DNA of 30,251 bases, taken from contig SMOI01000366.1 of the NCBI GenBank assembly GCA_008000375.1, positions 1 through 30,251 on the forward strand, read 5' to 3'. This document shows, piece by piece, positions 9,336 through 18,894 of this stretch (positions within the stretch are counted from its first letter, which is position 1; each line of letters begins with the position of its first letter). Source of the stretch: Poteriospumella lacustris. Its lineage: Eukaryota > Sar > Chrysophyceae > Chromulinales > Dinobryaceae. Below the pieces are notes generated by a model. That model was not told where the DNA came from and did not search any database. It was given only the letters and a program-made list of their open reading frames with translations. The position numbers and the translations under genes were made by a program.

Positions 9336-9701
9336 ATGTTAAAAAATATTAATCAACAATTAGAAAAAGGAGAATTACCATCACAATTTAATTATACCAA
9401 TAAAGATGAAATGTTAATCATAGATATAGAGAAATTAAAATATAATGCATTTTATAGGTCTTATGAATTTTATGAAAAGAGATTTGAAAAAGAATTAAAG
9501 AATATACCATTTTTTGATAAAGTAGTAGAAAATATTGTTCAAGAAAAAGAACAATTACAAATAACACCATTAAAGGAATATGAAGATAGATTTGAAACAA
9601 CAGAATATAATATTGAAGATGAATTAAATAATATGACTTTAACTATAAAAGAATTAAAAGATGATAAAATTATTATATGTGATAATATTAATAATGAATA
9701 G
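9336..9701 (+). CDS. Small hypothetical viral protein
   Basis: This 121-aa acidic, helical protein has no recognised domain. It abuts the preceding gene with no spacer and overlaps the following gene by 8 bp (ATGAATAG), the tightest packing in the element. Confidence 0.52.
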   Translation: MLKNINQQLEKGELPSQFNYTNKDEMLIIDIEKLKYNAFYRSYEFYEKRFEKELKNIPFFDKVVENIVQEKEQLQITPLKEYEDRFETTEYNIEDELNNMTLTIKELKDDKIIICDNINNE

Positions 9702-10461
9702 TTTTCAAATTCATTTATGCAGTAAAAATGCTGACATAATAGTAAATAACAATATATCAGATTGTATTTTTTATCTACCACAATTAGGAATACCTGTAAA
9801 TTATAGAGTGTTTATATCTTTACAAAATGCATCAATCCCATATAGTTTTTATCAAGTTAATGAATTTAATAATATTTTGAGATATCAACAATTTACATCA
9901 ACAAATATAACATTAGAAAGATATGTTGTAATCCCATATGGTAATTATACAATAGATGAATTAATAGATAAAATGAATGAATTAATGAGTGCTTATATAA
10001 TATCATATGATAATATAACAGGAAAAATAAATTTTCAATCAACAGTTAATCAAGATTTTGCAATTATATATAATGGTTCAACTTGTTTTGATTTATTTGG
10101 ATTTGATAAAAATACATTATTGGTAAGTGATGCAAATTATAATATAAAAGGTCAATATCCTTGTAATGTATTATATACAAATTGTTTGTGTATATATTCA
10201 AATATGAAAACAGATAGTTTTAATAAAGCTACAACAAATAACAAAAAATTATTGTGTTCAATTCCTATTGATGTAGAACCATATGGAATGATTACATATA
10301 AAAGCACAAATAATTTATTTAGGTCAAATACTTATACAAATAATATAAATCAAATTGAAATAAAAATATGCGATATGTGCGGTAATTTAATTAATTTAAA
10401 TAATAATCATTGGAGCTTAACACTTCAATTTGATTTAGTTGATTTTGTGGAACAAGAATAA
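9694..10461 (+). CDS. Probable PLV virion-associated protein
   Basis: I chose the ATG at 9694 (255 aa). The frame is open from 9661, but that 5' part overlaps the previous gene and encodes only a short hydrophobic leader. The N-terminal half resembles an uncharacterised family I associate with PLVs and large DNA viruses: a VFISLQNASIPYSFYQVNE segment, then IPYGNYTIDELIDKMNEL. The protein is rich in Asn, Tyr and Ile and looks all-beta in its C-terminal half, with several Cys. It lies just upstream of the MCP and penton genes, so a minor virion protein is the best guess. The family memory is not verified here. Confidence 0.55.
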   Translation: MNSFQIHLCSKNADIIVNNNISDCIFYLPQLGIPVNYRVFISLQNASIPYSFYQVNEFNNILRYQQFTSTNITLERYVVIPYGNYTIDELIDKMNELMSAYIISYDNITGKINFQSTVNQDFAIIYNGSTCFDLFGFDKNTLLVSDANYNIKGQYPCNVLYTNCLCIYSNMKTDSFNKATTNNKKLLCSIPIDVEPYGMITYKSTNNLFRSNTYTNNINQIEIKICDMCGNLINLNNNHWSLTLQFDLVDFVEQE

Positions 10462-10489
10462 TTATTTTATATAGAATAATTATATATAT

Positions 10490-10774
10490 ATGACAGTAGT
10501 AGGAAACAAACAAGAATTAAGTAAAAATGTTATGGGAAATAAACAAGCATCTAGTAAATCTTATATAGGTATTAAAGCACCATCAAAAAATATGATGAAT
10601 GGTTTAACAAATCCTACAGGAACAAATTATAATCCTGAAAAAGGTATAATTAATACTTTTAATAATGTTGATGTAGTTAATACACCAATAACTTCAAAAC
10701 CTCCACAAATGAAAACAAATAAATTTACTGTTGAAAAACAAAAGAAAGAAATTCATAAAGAACCTTATGTTTAA
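10490..10774 (+). CDS. Small basic, probably disordered viral protein next to MCP
   Basis: This 94-aa protein is rich in Asn, Lys, Ser and Pro, with two GNKQ(E/A) repeats near the start (VVGNKQELSKN, VMGNKQASSKS). It appears disordered with no hydrophobic core. Its place directly before the MCP gene suggests a virion cement or core protein, but there is no sequence proof. TATATATATATG marks the start. Confidence 0.5.
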   Translation: MTVVGNKQELSKNVMGNKQASSKSYIGIKAPSKNMMNGLTNPTGTNYNPEKGIINTFNNVDVVNTPITSKPPQMKTNKFTVEKQKKEIHKEPYV

Positions 10775-10833
10775 ATTAAAAAATGTTGAAAGTTGAAAAT
10801 TTTTTTATAATGTATAATTATATATATTATTAA

Positions 10834-12225
10834 ATGATTCCTTCAAAATTAAGATATGGAACTAAAGTAGAATCTGCCGCAGCCAGAAGTTATAAAACAA
10901 ATGTTCAACCCCAAAATGGTACAACTTATAACAATGCTGTAGGCGCACAAATTTATTTTAATATTCCTACACGTTCTAATTTATTTATGGCTTCTACAGA
11001 AAATTATTTAAGATTTGATTTAGATTTAAAAAATACAAGTGGTAATGACGCTACTGCAAGATGGGACAGTTGTGGGGCACACGGTTTAATTCAAAGAATT
11101 AGGGTATTCCACGGTTCAAACCTCATAGAAGATATTGATAATTATGGATTATTGGCTAAAATGTTATTTGATACTCAAGTTCATACCGATTCAACTTACG
11201 GAAAAATGAATATATTAGCAGGAACAAGAAATGATTTAAATGTTAATGTTCCTGCATCCTCAGCATTGGCTACTGACGTAAATGTATCGGTGACACAAAT
11301 AAATTCAGGTGAGGGATTAGTTAATAGTTCAAATGGTGCTGTATTAATACCAAATAATGCATCTACATTAAAAAGAACCTATTGTTTAAATTTAATTTCT
11401 ATTGTTGGTTCTTTATGTGCTGATAAATATTTTCCTCTTTTTGCTTGCACTTCTGCACCTTTAAGACTTGAAATTTGGTTAGTTGATGATATCAAAAAAG
11501 CTATGAATTTTAATGGAACAGCTGAATTTAATTTAAACAATGTTGAATTTGTAACAAATATGATTGAAGTTTCTGATGAAGTGATGGGGATAATTAATAA
11601 TTCGTTAGGAGGTGAAACACTACAATTTGTTATTCCATCATACAGAAATTATAGTTGGAGTGGTTATACTTTGGCTAATAATTCAGGAACACAAAATATT
11701 AATGTTCCTATACCTGCTAAATTCTCAAGTGTTCGCAGTCTTTTTGTTTGTATGAGAGATACAGCATTAGGAACAGCTAATACATTCCCTTTTAGTTGTG
11801 TTAGTTTAGATTTTAAAGATTACTATTTTAGAGTTGGTTCTCTCATTATGCCACCAAAATATCCATATTCAACCACAGAAGCATTTGCAGAATTAATGAA
11901 AGCCATAGGTTCTATTAGTGATTTAAACCATACACCATCTATTGAATTAGCATCATACACAATGAATAAAAGTACATTAACCACTAATACAACAAAAAGT
12001 TCTACAAATTCAGGTTCATTTTATATTGGTTTAGATTTAGAAAATTATGTTGGAGCTAATAAAGATGCAATATTTGCTGGTTATAATACCAATACAGATG
12101 ATATTTATTTTGTTTATGATGTTGCAAATACTTCTGGTGCTTCTGTCAATCCAAGATTTGATTCATATGCTTTATATGATAGTTTATTAAATTTCCAAAA
12201 TGGAACAGTTTTTGCGAAATTCTAA
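10834..12225 (+). CDS. MCP: Major capsid protein (double jelly-roll)
   Basis: This 463-aa protein is expected to form trimeric capsomers of an icosahedral shell. The N-terminal half has the DSCGAHGLIQRIRVFHGSN and IEDIDNYG segments that I recognise from PLV major capsid proteins. The Asn/Thr-rich, beta-rich sequence and length (PLV MCPs are often 450-600 aa) fit two jelly-roll domains. It is followed 31 bp later by the probable penton gene, the usual MCP/mCP pairing. The DNA is less AT-rich than in the neighbouring small ORFs, as is common for a highly expressed capsid gene. The call rests on sequence resemblance, not a structure. Confidence 0.88.
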   Translation: MIPSKLRYGTKVESAAARSYKTNVQPQNGTTYNNAVGAQIYFNIPTRSNLFMASTENYLRFDLDLKNTSGNDATARWDSCGAHGLIQRIRVFHGSNLIEDIDNYGLLAKMLFDTQVHTDSTYGKMNILAGTRNDLNVNVPASSALATDVNVSVTQINSGEGLVNSSNGAVLIPNNASTLKRTYCLNLISIVGSLCADKYFPLFACTSAPLRLEIWLVDDIKKAMNFNGTAEFNLNNVEFVTNMIEVSDEVMGIINNSLGGETLQFVIPSYRNYSWSGYTLANNSGTQNINVPIPAKFSSVRSLFVCMRDTALGTANTFPFSCVSLDFKDYYFRVGSLIMPPKYPYSTTEAFAELMKAIGSISDLNHTPSIELASYTMNKSTLTTNTTKSSTNSGSFYIGLDLENYVGANKDAIFAGYNTNTDDIYFVYDVANTSGASVNPRFDSYALYDSLLNFQNGTVFAKF

Positions 12226-12256
12226 AAATATTTTTTATATAAGATAATTATATATA

Positions 12257-12811
12257 ATGATTGAAAAACAAATTACTTCATTAACTTTAGAAACTTATTA
12301 TTTACCTACAATGCAAAATAATATTGGAGTGAGAACTGCACAAAATAATAATTTTACTTGGTCTAATCTTGATTTGCGAACTGTTTTAGGTGATATGTGG
12401 GATAAATATCAATATTTTAATGTTAGTATTGTTGAAATAACTACTGCCCCATCTCCTGCTTCAAATGCTCCTACTGACGCTACTTGTTGTCAAAATATAT
12501 GGATACAAGGATTACCTATAGTTGGGGCAACTTATGACGCACAATTAAAAATAAATACACAAAGAAAACTATTATCAACTTTTTTATTTGGAACTGCGAA
12601 TAATTTTGCGAGAAGTGTATATAATGGTGCTACTTGTTTTACTATACGAAAAGAACAAGAACAATGTAATTTAAATATATTTTATACTACTATTGGGACT
12701 GCTTCACCTCCTGCGACATCTGTTAATTTTCCACATATTACAATTATTTTAAATATAGAAGGAGTAGATATTGACCCAGATATTAATATGAAATCACGAA
12801 TGATAAAATAA
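12257..12811 (+). CDS. mCP: Probable minor capsid (penton) protein, single jelly-roll
   Basis: This 184-aa protein would occupy the fivefold vertices. It is beta-rich with no charged helix, contains several Cys (DATCCQN, GATCF, EQCN), and ends with alternating hydrophobics (ITIILNIEGVDID). Size and position directly after MCP match the penton of Polinton-like viruses. No specific motif proves the identity, so the call depends on context. Confidence 0.6.
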   Translation: MIEKQITSLTLETYYLPTMQNNIGVRTAQNNNFTWSNLDLRTVLGDMWDKYQYFNVSIVEITTAPSPASNAPTDATCCQNIWIQGLPIVGATYDAQLKINTQRKLLSTFLFGTANNFARSVYNGATCFTIRKEQEQCNLNIFYTTIGTASPPATSVNFPHITIILNIEGVDIDPDINMKSRMIK

Positions 12812-12838
12812 TTTTTTTATAATATAAATCTATATAAT

Positions 12839-13408
12839 ATGAGTATTGATTTATATGATGCTCTCAAATCTTCTTATGGTGATAAAAAATCAAAAGAACA
12901 ATTATCTAATGCAGGTTATAAATATGATAGTATGTTAAGTAATCACAATCAACAAGTTTGGTATAATCCAAATGACAAAAAATTATTGTATAATGTAGCA
13001 GGAACACATAATTTAAAAGATGTTGGAACTGATTTATATTTAGCATTTGGTAAATTAAAAGATACTAACAGATATAAAGAAGCAGATAGAACATTAGAAG
13101 AAGCAAAAAAGAAATATGGTGTGGATAATGCAACAATTTCTGGTCATAGTTTAGGAGGTGCTGTTAGTCAATATATAGCAGGTAAGAATGATAAAGTTTA
13201 TACATTGGATAAAGGAGCAACAATAGGACAAAAAACAAGAAGTAATGAAACTGCTTTAAGAACTTCAGGTGATGCTGTAAGTTTAATGAATGCAAATTCA
13301 AAACGAATGAAAACATATGATAATACTGGTTGGGGTATGTTGAATTACTTGAATCCACTAGCGTCACATAATGTTAGTAATATTAAAAAATATAAAATAC
13401 GAATTTAA
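12839..13408 (+). CDS. Class 3 lipase (alpha/beta hydrolase), probable entry function
   Basis: This 189-aa protein has a clear GHSLGG nucleophile elbow with Ser104. Asp145 in SGDAVSL and His177 in ASHNVSNI complete a Ser-Asp-His triad in the usual order and spacing for class 3 lipases. It has no signal peptide or transmembrane segment, so packaging in the virion and action on host membranes during entry is a reasonable inference. It is short compared with fungal lipases but similar to lipases seen in PLVs. It lies in the capsid gene cluster, supporting a virion role. Confidence 0.87.
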   Translation: MSIDLYDALKSSYGDKKSKEQLSNAGYKYDSMLSNHNQQVWYNPNDKKLLYNVAGTHNLKDVGTDLYLAFGKLKDTNRYKEADRTLEEAKKKYGVDNATISGHSLGGAVSQYIAGKNDKVYTLDKGATIGQKTRSNETALRTSGDAVSLMNANSKRMKTYDNTGWGMLNYLNPLASHNVSNIKKYKIRI

Positions 13409-13442
13409 AAAATATTTTTATCTCTATAATTTATATATACCT

Positions 13443-13880
13443 ATGTCATCAGAGCAAATTATTAATGATGAAGTTTTTAAAATTAAATTATCAGGTGATA
13501 TTTTAGATACACAAATAGTTTATCAATTAGTTGAGCATTTAAGAACATCTTTTAAAGGTGTTGATTTCAATGAACTTAAATTCTCAAATGGATTTATTGA
13601 ATTGATATTAGATAAATTATTTACTATTTTGTTGAATGTTGAAAAAGAAAAAATAACTAAACAAGATAAAGACAGATTAATTATATTATTAGAACAAGTT
13701 TTAAAACAATTAATACCACATTTACAACCAAATGAACTTAAAATAATATTGGCTTGTGCAACATATATAATTAATCACGATTTAGTAAAAGGTTTTAAGA
13801 AAAAAGCAAAATCACTTAAAGAGAAAATTATTAAATTTTTTTTGCAAAAACCACTAAAAAAATCATTAAAGAAAAAGTAA
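13443..13880 (+). CDS. Hypothetical helical viral protein, possibly extended by -1 frameshifting
   Basis: The ATG at 13443 follows the TATATATACC tract and gives 145 aa; the frame is open from 13371, but that part overlaps the lipase gene. The protein is helical, with VFKIKLSGDILDTQIVYQL near the start and a Lys-rich C-terminus. The last 15 codons run through a T8 tract and A-rich DNA. In the -1 frame from this tract, coding continues for about 50 codons to 13996 and ends in a hydrophobic segment. The function is unknown; the extension suggests a membrane-anchored form. Confidence 0.55.
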   Translation: MSSEQIINDEVFKIKLSGDILDTQIVYQLVEHLRTSFKGVDFNELKFSNGFIELILDKLFTILLNVEKEKITKQDKDRLIILLEQVLKQLIPHLQPNELKIILACATYIINHDLVKGFKKKAKSLKEKIIKFFLQKPLKKSLKKK

Positions 13881-13996
13881 TTCCATCAGCAATTAATAAT
13901 TTGACAATGTATTATTTAGAACCTTTTATCACTCAAGAATTATTAAAATTAGGTCTTTCAAAATCTGTTATTTTTGGATTATTAATTTTAATATAG
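13838..13996 (+). other. Possible -1 frameshift site and downstream open frame
   Basis: The T TTT TTG heptamer at 13838-13844 is in the correct phase for -1 slippage. From 13844 the -1 frame is open to TAG at 13994-13996. It encodes a Lys-rich part, then VIPSAINNLTMYYLEPF and a hydrophobic end (SKSVIFGLLILI). It may reflect programmed frameshifting, a real one-base mutation, or a homopolymer sequencing error. Confidence 0.45.
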
Positions 13997-14052
13997 AATA
14001 ATTAAATTAACTTAAAAATAAAAATATATAACAATTATATAAATATAATAAA

Positions 14053-14250
14053 ATGGTTGAAATTAATGAAGAAGAATATAAAGAATTTTTGGATTTCAAA
14101 AATAAGAAAAAAGATTATTATAAAACATATTATCAAACTGAAATAAAGAATAAATGTAAATATTGTGATTGTTGTAATAAAATGATAAAAATTAATTCTT
14201 TTTATAATCATTTGAAATCTGAAAAACATATGAAAAATATTAAAAATTAA
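14053..14250 (+). CDS. Small C2H2/U1-like zinc-finger protein
   Basis: This 65-aa protein has a charged N-terminal helix. It then has a single zinc-finger-like module: Cys-x2-Cys (in KYCDCCNK), 11 residues, His, x5, His (NHLKSEKHMKN). The spacing resembles U1-type or C2H2 fingers that bind nucleic acid. Such single-finger proteins are common in large DNA viruses. It lies between the virion genes and the polymerase and may be a regulator, which is inference. Confidence 0.65.
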   Translation: MVEINEEEYKEFLDFKNKKKDYYKTYYQTEIKNKCKYCDCCNKMIKINSFYNHLKSEKHMKNIKN

Positions 14251-14307
14251 TTAAATTAAATTAACTTAAAAAATAAAATATAATTATAATATATATACAT
14301 ATATTAT

Positions 14308-17300
14308 ATGAGTAATCAAAAATTATTAGAGAAAAAAATTAAAAAATATACTAAATTAAATGATAAAAACAAATCTAAAAAGTATATAAAAAAAATTAAT
14401 AAATATGAAAAATTATTAGATGAAGAACTTGAAAAAGAGTTTAAATTAAAAGTTGGAGACATTCCTAAATATACTAAAAAGCAACCTGTTAAAGATACTA
14501 TTGTTTTACAATTAGAAAAAGAATTAGAAGATTTAAATATGTCTGAACAAAAAGAATTATTAAAGAAGTTCAAAGCCTTAAAAAACCAAATAAAAAAGGA
14601 TAAAATAAAAATCAAAAATCAAAAAGAAATTATGGAGGAGAAAATAAAAGATATCAATGATTTTATTATTAAAGATAAATCTGGTATTAATATGAAACCT
14701 ATAAAACATATTGTTAAAAAGAAACATCATTTTAAAATAGATTATAAATCTACAAAACCATTAATAACATTGGGCGGAATAGTTGATATTTATACACCTA
14801 ATGCAAATATAGGTGTTATTAGCAATGTTCAACCAATATCCGAAATGGTTTTTAAAATATATTCAAAAATTAAAAAACAATATCAACAAGGAGCAGAAAT
14901 AACAGTTAAATTTAATATGTATGTTGAAGATGAAGAAGAAAAAATTACTAAATATTTTAATGTTGTTATTCAAAATCCTAAATCATATATTGAAATTATT
15001 AAGAAATTAAATGAAAAAGTTGCAAATAGATTCATTGGCGGGTATTTAGACCCTATTTTAAGAGAAGTTGTTTTTTATTCTTTTGGTCTTCCTGTTGCTG
15101 GTGGTTGTAATTCTTGTTATAAATCCGAACAAATGACTTATTGTGGTAATACTATTAAATTAATTAGTCCTAAATCATCAAATAATAATTGTTTGTTTAT
15201 GTGTTTTTTGAAATCATTAAATTTAAATGGTAATAAATACAATTTAACAAAAATTAGAAATGAATTGAATATTCCAGAAGGTGATATTGATATTAAATAT
15301 GTAGATGACATAGCAAAATATTTTAATTGTGGTTATATTTTATTAAATCAAAAACAAGAAATTATTAAACATAGAGATTTAGTTAATAAACCGACAGTTC
15401 ATATATTATTAATGGATAATCACTATTATATAACCAAAGAACATAATTTAATTAAATGCCCTTTATGCAAACATAAATATTATACATCAAATGAACATAA
15501 ATGCAATATTGATAATGTAAAATATTATAATAAACAAGTATTAAATAAAAAGAATAATAATATTGTCAATAATTATATTGTTCTAGACAATGATTTAATA
15601 AATCCAGATACAATGATATTTTTTGATTTAGAAACATTTCAAGATAATAATTATCATACTCCTTATGCTTGTGGGTGGTCTGTTGGTAAATCTGAAAATG
15701 TTAATATTTCTTATGGTAAAAATTGTTGTAATAGTTTAATTGAATATTTAAATAAAGAATCAAATAAAATTGTTAGTGCTTATAATGGTTCAGGTTTTGA
15801 TTTTTATATTTTGTTAAATTTATTAAAAGATTCAGGAAATGATATACGAAATATAATCGCACCAAATGGTACTATTTTAGGTTTTACTTTTGGTAATGGA
15901 CACAAAGTATTTGATTTATACAGATTTATTAATTCTAGTTTAGATGGTGCTTGTAAAGCATACAATATTAAAAATAGTAAAATTAAATTTGATGTTTTAA
16001 AAATTCAATCTTGGGATTTAGCCGAAAAATACAGAAATGAAGTTGAACCATATTTAAAATACGATGTTTTATCATTATCTGAATTATTTTTTACATTCAA
16101 TGAATTTATATTTAAAATGGAAAGTGTTAATATTACTAGATTTACAACATTATCTCATATGTCATACACTTTATGGCAATCTACTATTGAAGATGTAATT
16201 GAATTACCAGATTTAGAAAAATATAATTTTATCAAAAGGGCTACATATGGGGCAAGATGTTATCCTAATAGAAAAAATTATACATCTAAATTTTATAATG
16301 ATGCTATTTCTGGAAAAGTTAAATATGATGAAGTTATTAAATCTGGCGATTACATTTTTAATGCTGATGCAACATCCTTATATCCTGCTAGTATGGCCGG
16401 TTTTGAATTGTTAGAAACTGTTTATCCTACTGGGTCAAGTTTTTGGAGTGATAAACCAAAAGAACAATATGAAAATAATAAAATTGGTTTTTATGAAATT
16501 GATTTTGAAGCACCAAAAAATATAATTGTTCCTATTTTACCAAGAAAAACTATTGATGGCGGTTTAGAATGGAGTTTATTAAATGGTTCTGGAGTTTATA
16601 CAAATATTGATATTAAGAATGCTATAAATATTGGTTATAAAATTACTTTCAAAAATAGATGTTTAGTTTATACTAATTCAAATAATGTTTTTAAATCATT
16701 CATCCATAAATTCTATAAAATGAAAGATGAAGCAGAAGCAGAAAATAATAAAGTAAAAAGAAATATCGCAAAATTATTATTAAATTCTATGTATGGTAAA
16801 ACATTACAAAAAGCAATTTTTAATGAAACACAAATAATAAATAATTATACAGAATTAATGAAATTTTTCAGAGAACACATAATAACTGATATTTCAGATT
16901 TGGATGAACATAAAATATTAATTTCTGGTGAATGTATTGATAAAGAAAAAAGAATAACTAAACCTTGTCAATTAGGGGCATTTGTTTTAGCATATTCTAG
17001 AAGTGTTATGTTATTATATATGAAAGCAATTGACCCTACATTGAAAACTCATATTTTTACTTATACTGATACTGATTCATTACATATTTTAGGAGAACAC
17101 GCAGAAAAATTAAAGAAATTAGGATATATCAAAGATAAATCAAAATCTTCTCTAGGTTTCTTATGTTCTGATATTGATAATGAAGGTATTATTATTAATG
17201 AAACAAATTTAGCGCCAAAATGTTATTTTTATGAATATATAGATAATAAAAATGAATTACATATAAATGAAAATGGAACAACAAAAGCTAAAGGAATACC

Positions 17301-17532
17301 TCATAAATGTTTAGATTATAAATTTTATACAGAATATGATAAAAGAGATATTATTTGTAAATTTTCAGGATTAAGAAAAAAACATAAAAATTTAACATCA
17401 AAAGATAAAGAAAATAATTTAAAACATTTTTCAATTATTAATTCTACACAAACTAGACAATTTATGAAAAATGATTGGAAAGGTATGATATTTAAAAATA
17501 ATTTCTACTATCCAAAAGGATACCAATTTTAA
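14308..17532 (+). CDS. pPolB: Protein-primed family B DNA polymerase with OTU-like domain
   Basis: This 1074-aa polymerase would copy the linear genome from its ends by protein priming. Residues 1-130 are Lys-rich and helical. An OTU-like cysteine protease segment lies at about 285-380, with Cys295 in NNNCLFMCF and His372 in DNHYYI. A zinc-ribbon-like CPLCKHKY...HKC follows at about 390-405. Exonuclease motifs: D440/E442 (FFDLETF), YNGSGFD ending at D498, and Y582-x3-D586. Polymerase motifs: D687-x2-SLYP (A), K822-x3-NSMYG (B), and YTDTDS with D921 and D923 (C). All catalytic acids are present. The length fits Polinton pPolBs. The terminal protein that primes synthesis was not identified. The integrase gene follows 18 bp later. 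Confidence 0.94.
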   Translation: MSNQKLLEKKIKKYTKLNDKNKSKKYIKKINKYEKLLDEELEKEFKLKVGDIPKYTKKQPVKDTIVLQLEKELEDLNMSEQKELLKKFKALKNQIKKDKIKIKNQKEIMEEKIKDINDFIIKDKSGINMKPIKHIVKKKHHFKIDYKSTKPLITLGGIVDIYTPNANIGVISNVQPISEMVFKIYSKIKKQYQQGAEITVKFNMYVEDEEEKITKYFNVVIQNPKSYIEIIKKLNEKVANRFIGGYLDPILREVVFYSFGLPVAGGCNSCYKSEQMTYCGNTIKLISPKSSNNNCLFMCFLKSLNLNGNKYNLTKIRNELNIPEGDIDIKYVDDIAKYFNCGYILLNQKQEIIKHRDLVNKPTVHILLMDNHYYITKEHNLIKCPLCKHKYYTSNEHKCNIDNVKYYNKQVLNKKNNNIVNNYIVLDNDLINPDTMIFFDLETFQDNNYHTPYACGWSVGKSENVNISYGKNCCNSLIEYLNKESNKIVSAYNGSGFDFYILLNLLKDSGNDIRNIIAPNGTILGFTFGNGHKVFDLYRFINSSLDGACKAYNIKNSKIKFDVLKIQSWDLAEKYRNEVEPYLKYDVLSLSELFFTFNEFIFKMESVNITRFTTLSHMSYTLWQSTIEDVIELPDLEKYNFIKRATYGARCYPNRKNYTSKFYNDAISGKVKYDEVIKSGDYIFNADATSLYPASMAGFELLETVYPTGSSFWSDKPKEQYENNKIGFYEIDFEAPKNIIVPILPRKTIDGGLEWSLLNGSGVYTNIDIKNAINIGYKITFKNRCLVYTNSNNVFKSFIHKFYKMKDEAEAENNKVKRNIAKLLLNSMYGKTLQKAIFNETQIINNYTELMKFFREHIITDISDLDEHKILISGECIDKEKRITKPCQLGAFVLAYSRSVMLLYMKAIDPTLKTHIFTYTDTDSLHILGEHAEKLKKLGYIKDKSKSSLGFLCSDIDNEGIIINETNLAPKCYFYEYIDNKNELHINENGTTKAKGIPHKCLDYKFYTEYDKRDIICKFSGLRKKHKNLTSKDKENNLKHFSIINSTQTRQFMKNDWKGMIFKNNFYYPKGYQF

Positions 17533-17550
17533 TTTATAAATATAATATAT

Positions 17551-18597
17551 ATGGAAATAGAAACACAAAAATATTTAAAAGAGTTATTTTATAATCCCAA
17601 ATTTGGTTTATTATCGGCTGAAAAACTTTATAAAAAAGTTAGAGAAGATGGACATAAAATAACTCTTAAACAAATTAAGGAATTTATGGATAAACAAGAA
17701 GTCAATCAAGTTTTCAAAGAAGATAAAAGACCAGAAATATTTTCTTCTATTGTTGCTGATGGTGTTAGAGATGAATATCAAATGGATATAATGATATATG
17801 ATAGATATGCTGACGGACATTATAAATATATGTTGTTTATTATTGATATTTATTCAAGATATGCAGAAGGTGAATATTTAACAAATAGAGAAAATACAAC
17901 AATAATTAATGCAATTGAAAAAATATTTGATAGAATGGGAAAACCTAAAAAATTATCTTGTGATAATGAATTTAATACTAAAGAATTTCAAATATTTTGT
18001 AAAAAACATAATTTAACTGTTTATTTTAGTATTCCAAATGATATACAAAAAAATTCCATTGTTGAAAGGTTTAATAGAACTTTTGCAGGTTATTTAAAAA
18101 AACTAAGAGCAGTTAAAAAATATAAATGGACTAAATATTTTAAAGATATTTTAGATAACTATAATACATCATATCATAGAACAATTAGAGAAACACCATT
18201 TAATATATTTTTTAAAGGTAAGAAAAACAAACAAGATATTATAGTTGTTTTAAACAAATTTAAAATTGGTGATAATGTTAGAATTAAAATAAAAAAGAAT
18301 ATTTTTGATAAAGGAGATTTAAGATTATTTTCGAATCAAGTTTATAAAATTAAAAATATGGGTGATAGGAAAATATTATTAGATGATGGAAAATATTATT
18401 CTAGTAGAACTTTAAAAAAGGTTAATGATATTATAAATTATGAACCCAATGAAGAAGAAAAAGAAGATGAAAAAGAATTTAATAATCAAGTTAAAAAACG
18501 AAAAATTGATAAGGTATTTAAAAAAGAAGGATTGGAAGAAACAAATATATTAAATACAAAAAGACAAATTAAAAAGAAAGTTATGTTAGATTTATAA
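17551..18597 (+). CDS. INT: Retroviral-type (rve) DDE integrase
   Basis: This 348-aa enzyme would join the element ends to host DNA. The catalytic triad is D79 (YQMDIM), D138 (LSCDNEF) and E172 (SIVERFNRT), with 58 and 33 residues between them. An N-terminal helical, HTH-like region (about 1-60) precedes the core. The C-terminus has an SH3-like DNA-binding segment (FKIGDNVRIKI, FSNQVYKI) as in Maverick/Polinton integrases and Ty3/gypsy elements. It then has a charged Lys/Glu-rich tail. A retroviral-like integrase rather than a tyrosine recombinase places this element with true Polintons or rve-bearing PLVs and predicts a short target-site duplication, which cannot be seen here. Confidence 0.94.
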   Translation: MEIETQKYLKELFYNPKFGLLSAEKLYKKVREDGHKITLKQIKEFMDKQEVNQVFKEDKRPEIFSSIVADGVRDEYQMDIMIYDRYADGHYKYMLFIIDIYSRYAEGEYLTNRENTTIINAIEKIFDRMGKPKKLSCDNEFNTKEFQIFCKKHNLTVYFSIPNDIQKNSIVERFNRTFAGYLKKLRAVKKYKWTKYFKDILDNYNTSYHRTIRETPFNIFFKGKKNKQDIIVVLNKFKIGDNVRIKIKKNIFDKGDLRLFSNQVYKIKNMGDRKILLDDGKYYSSRTLKKVNDIINYEPNEEEKEDEKEFNNQVKKRKIDKVFKKEGLEETNILNTKRQIKKKVMLDL

Positions 18598-18626
18598 ATT
18601 AAAATAATATATAAATATATTATATA

Positions 18627-18878
18627 ATGGATAATTTTTGTGTTGATTGTATGGAATGTAGAAATTTTAAAATATCAGCTTATTGTAATGATTGTTATGA
18701 AAATTTAAAAGATTATTATGATAAAAATGAAAAAATAAAAAGGAATAAACAAAAGAGAAAAGAGTATGACAGAAAATACTATTTAGAAAAAAAGAATATT
18801 AAAAAACAAAATAATATAAAAGAAAATAATTGTGAATTTATAAATATTTCAAAAGGTAAATTTATTTTAGAAATATAA
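18627..18878 (+). CDS. Small Cys-rich, probably zinc-binding protein
   Basis: This 83-aa protein has CVDCMEC at residues 5-11 and CNDC at about 20-23, two Cys pairs suited to a single zinc site. A basic Lys/Arg helix (KRNKQKRKEYDRKYY) follows. A nucleic-acid-binding or regulatory role is possible. It sits directly after the integrase with TATATTATATAATG at its start. Confidence 0.55.
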   Translation: MDNFCVDCMECRNFKISAYCNDCYENLKDYYDKNEKIKRNKQKRKEYDRKYYLEKKNIKKQNNIKENNCEFINISKGKFILEI

Positions 18879-18894
18879 TATATAGAATAATTAA

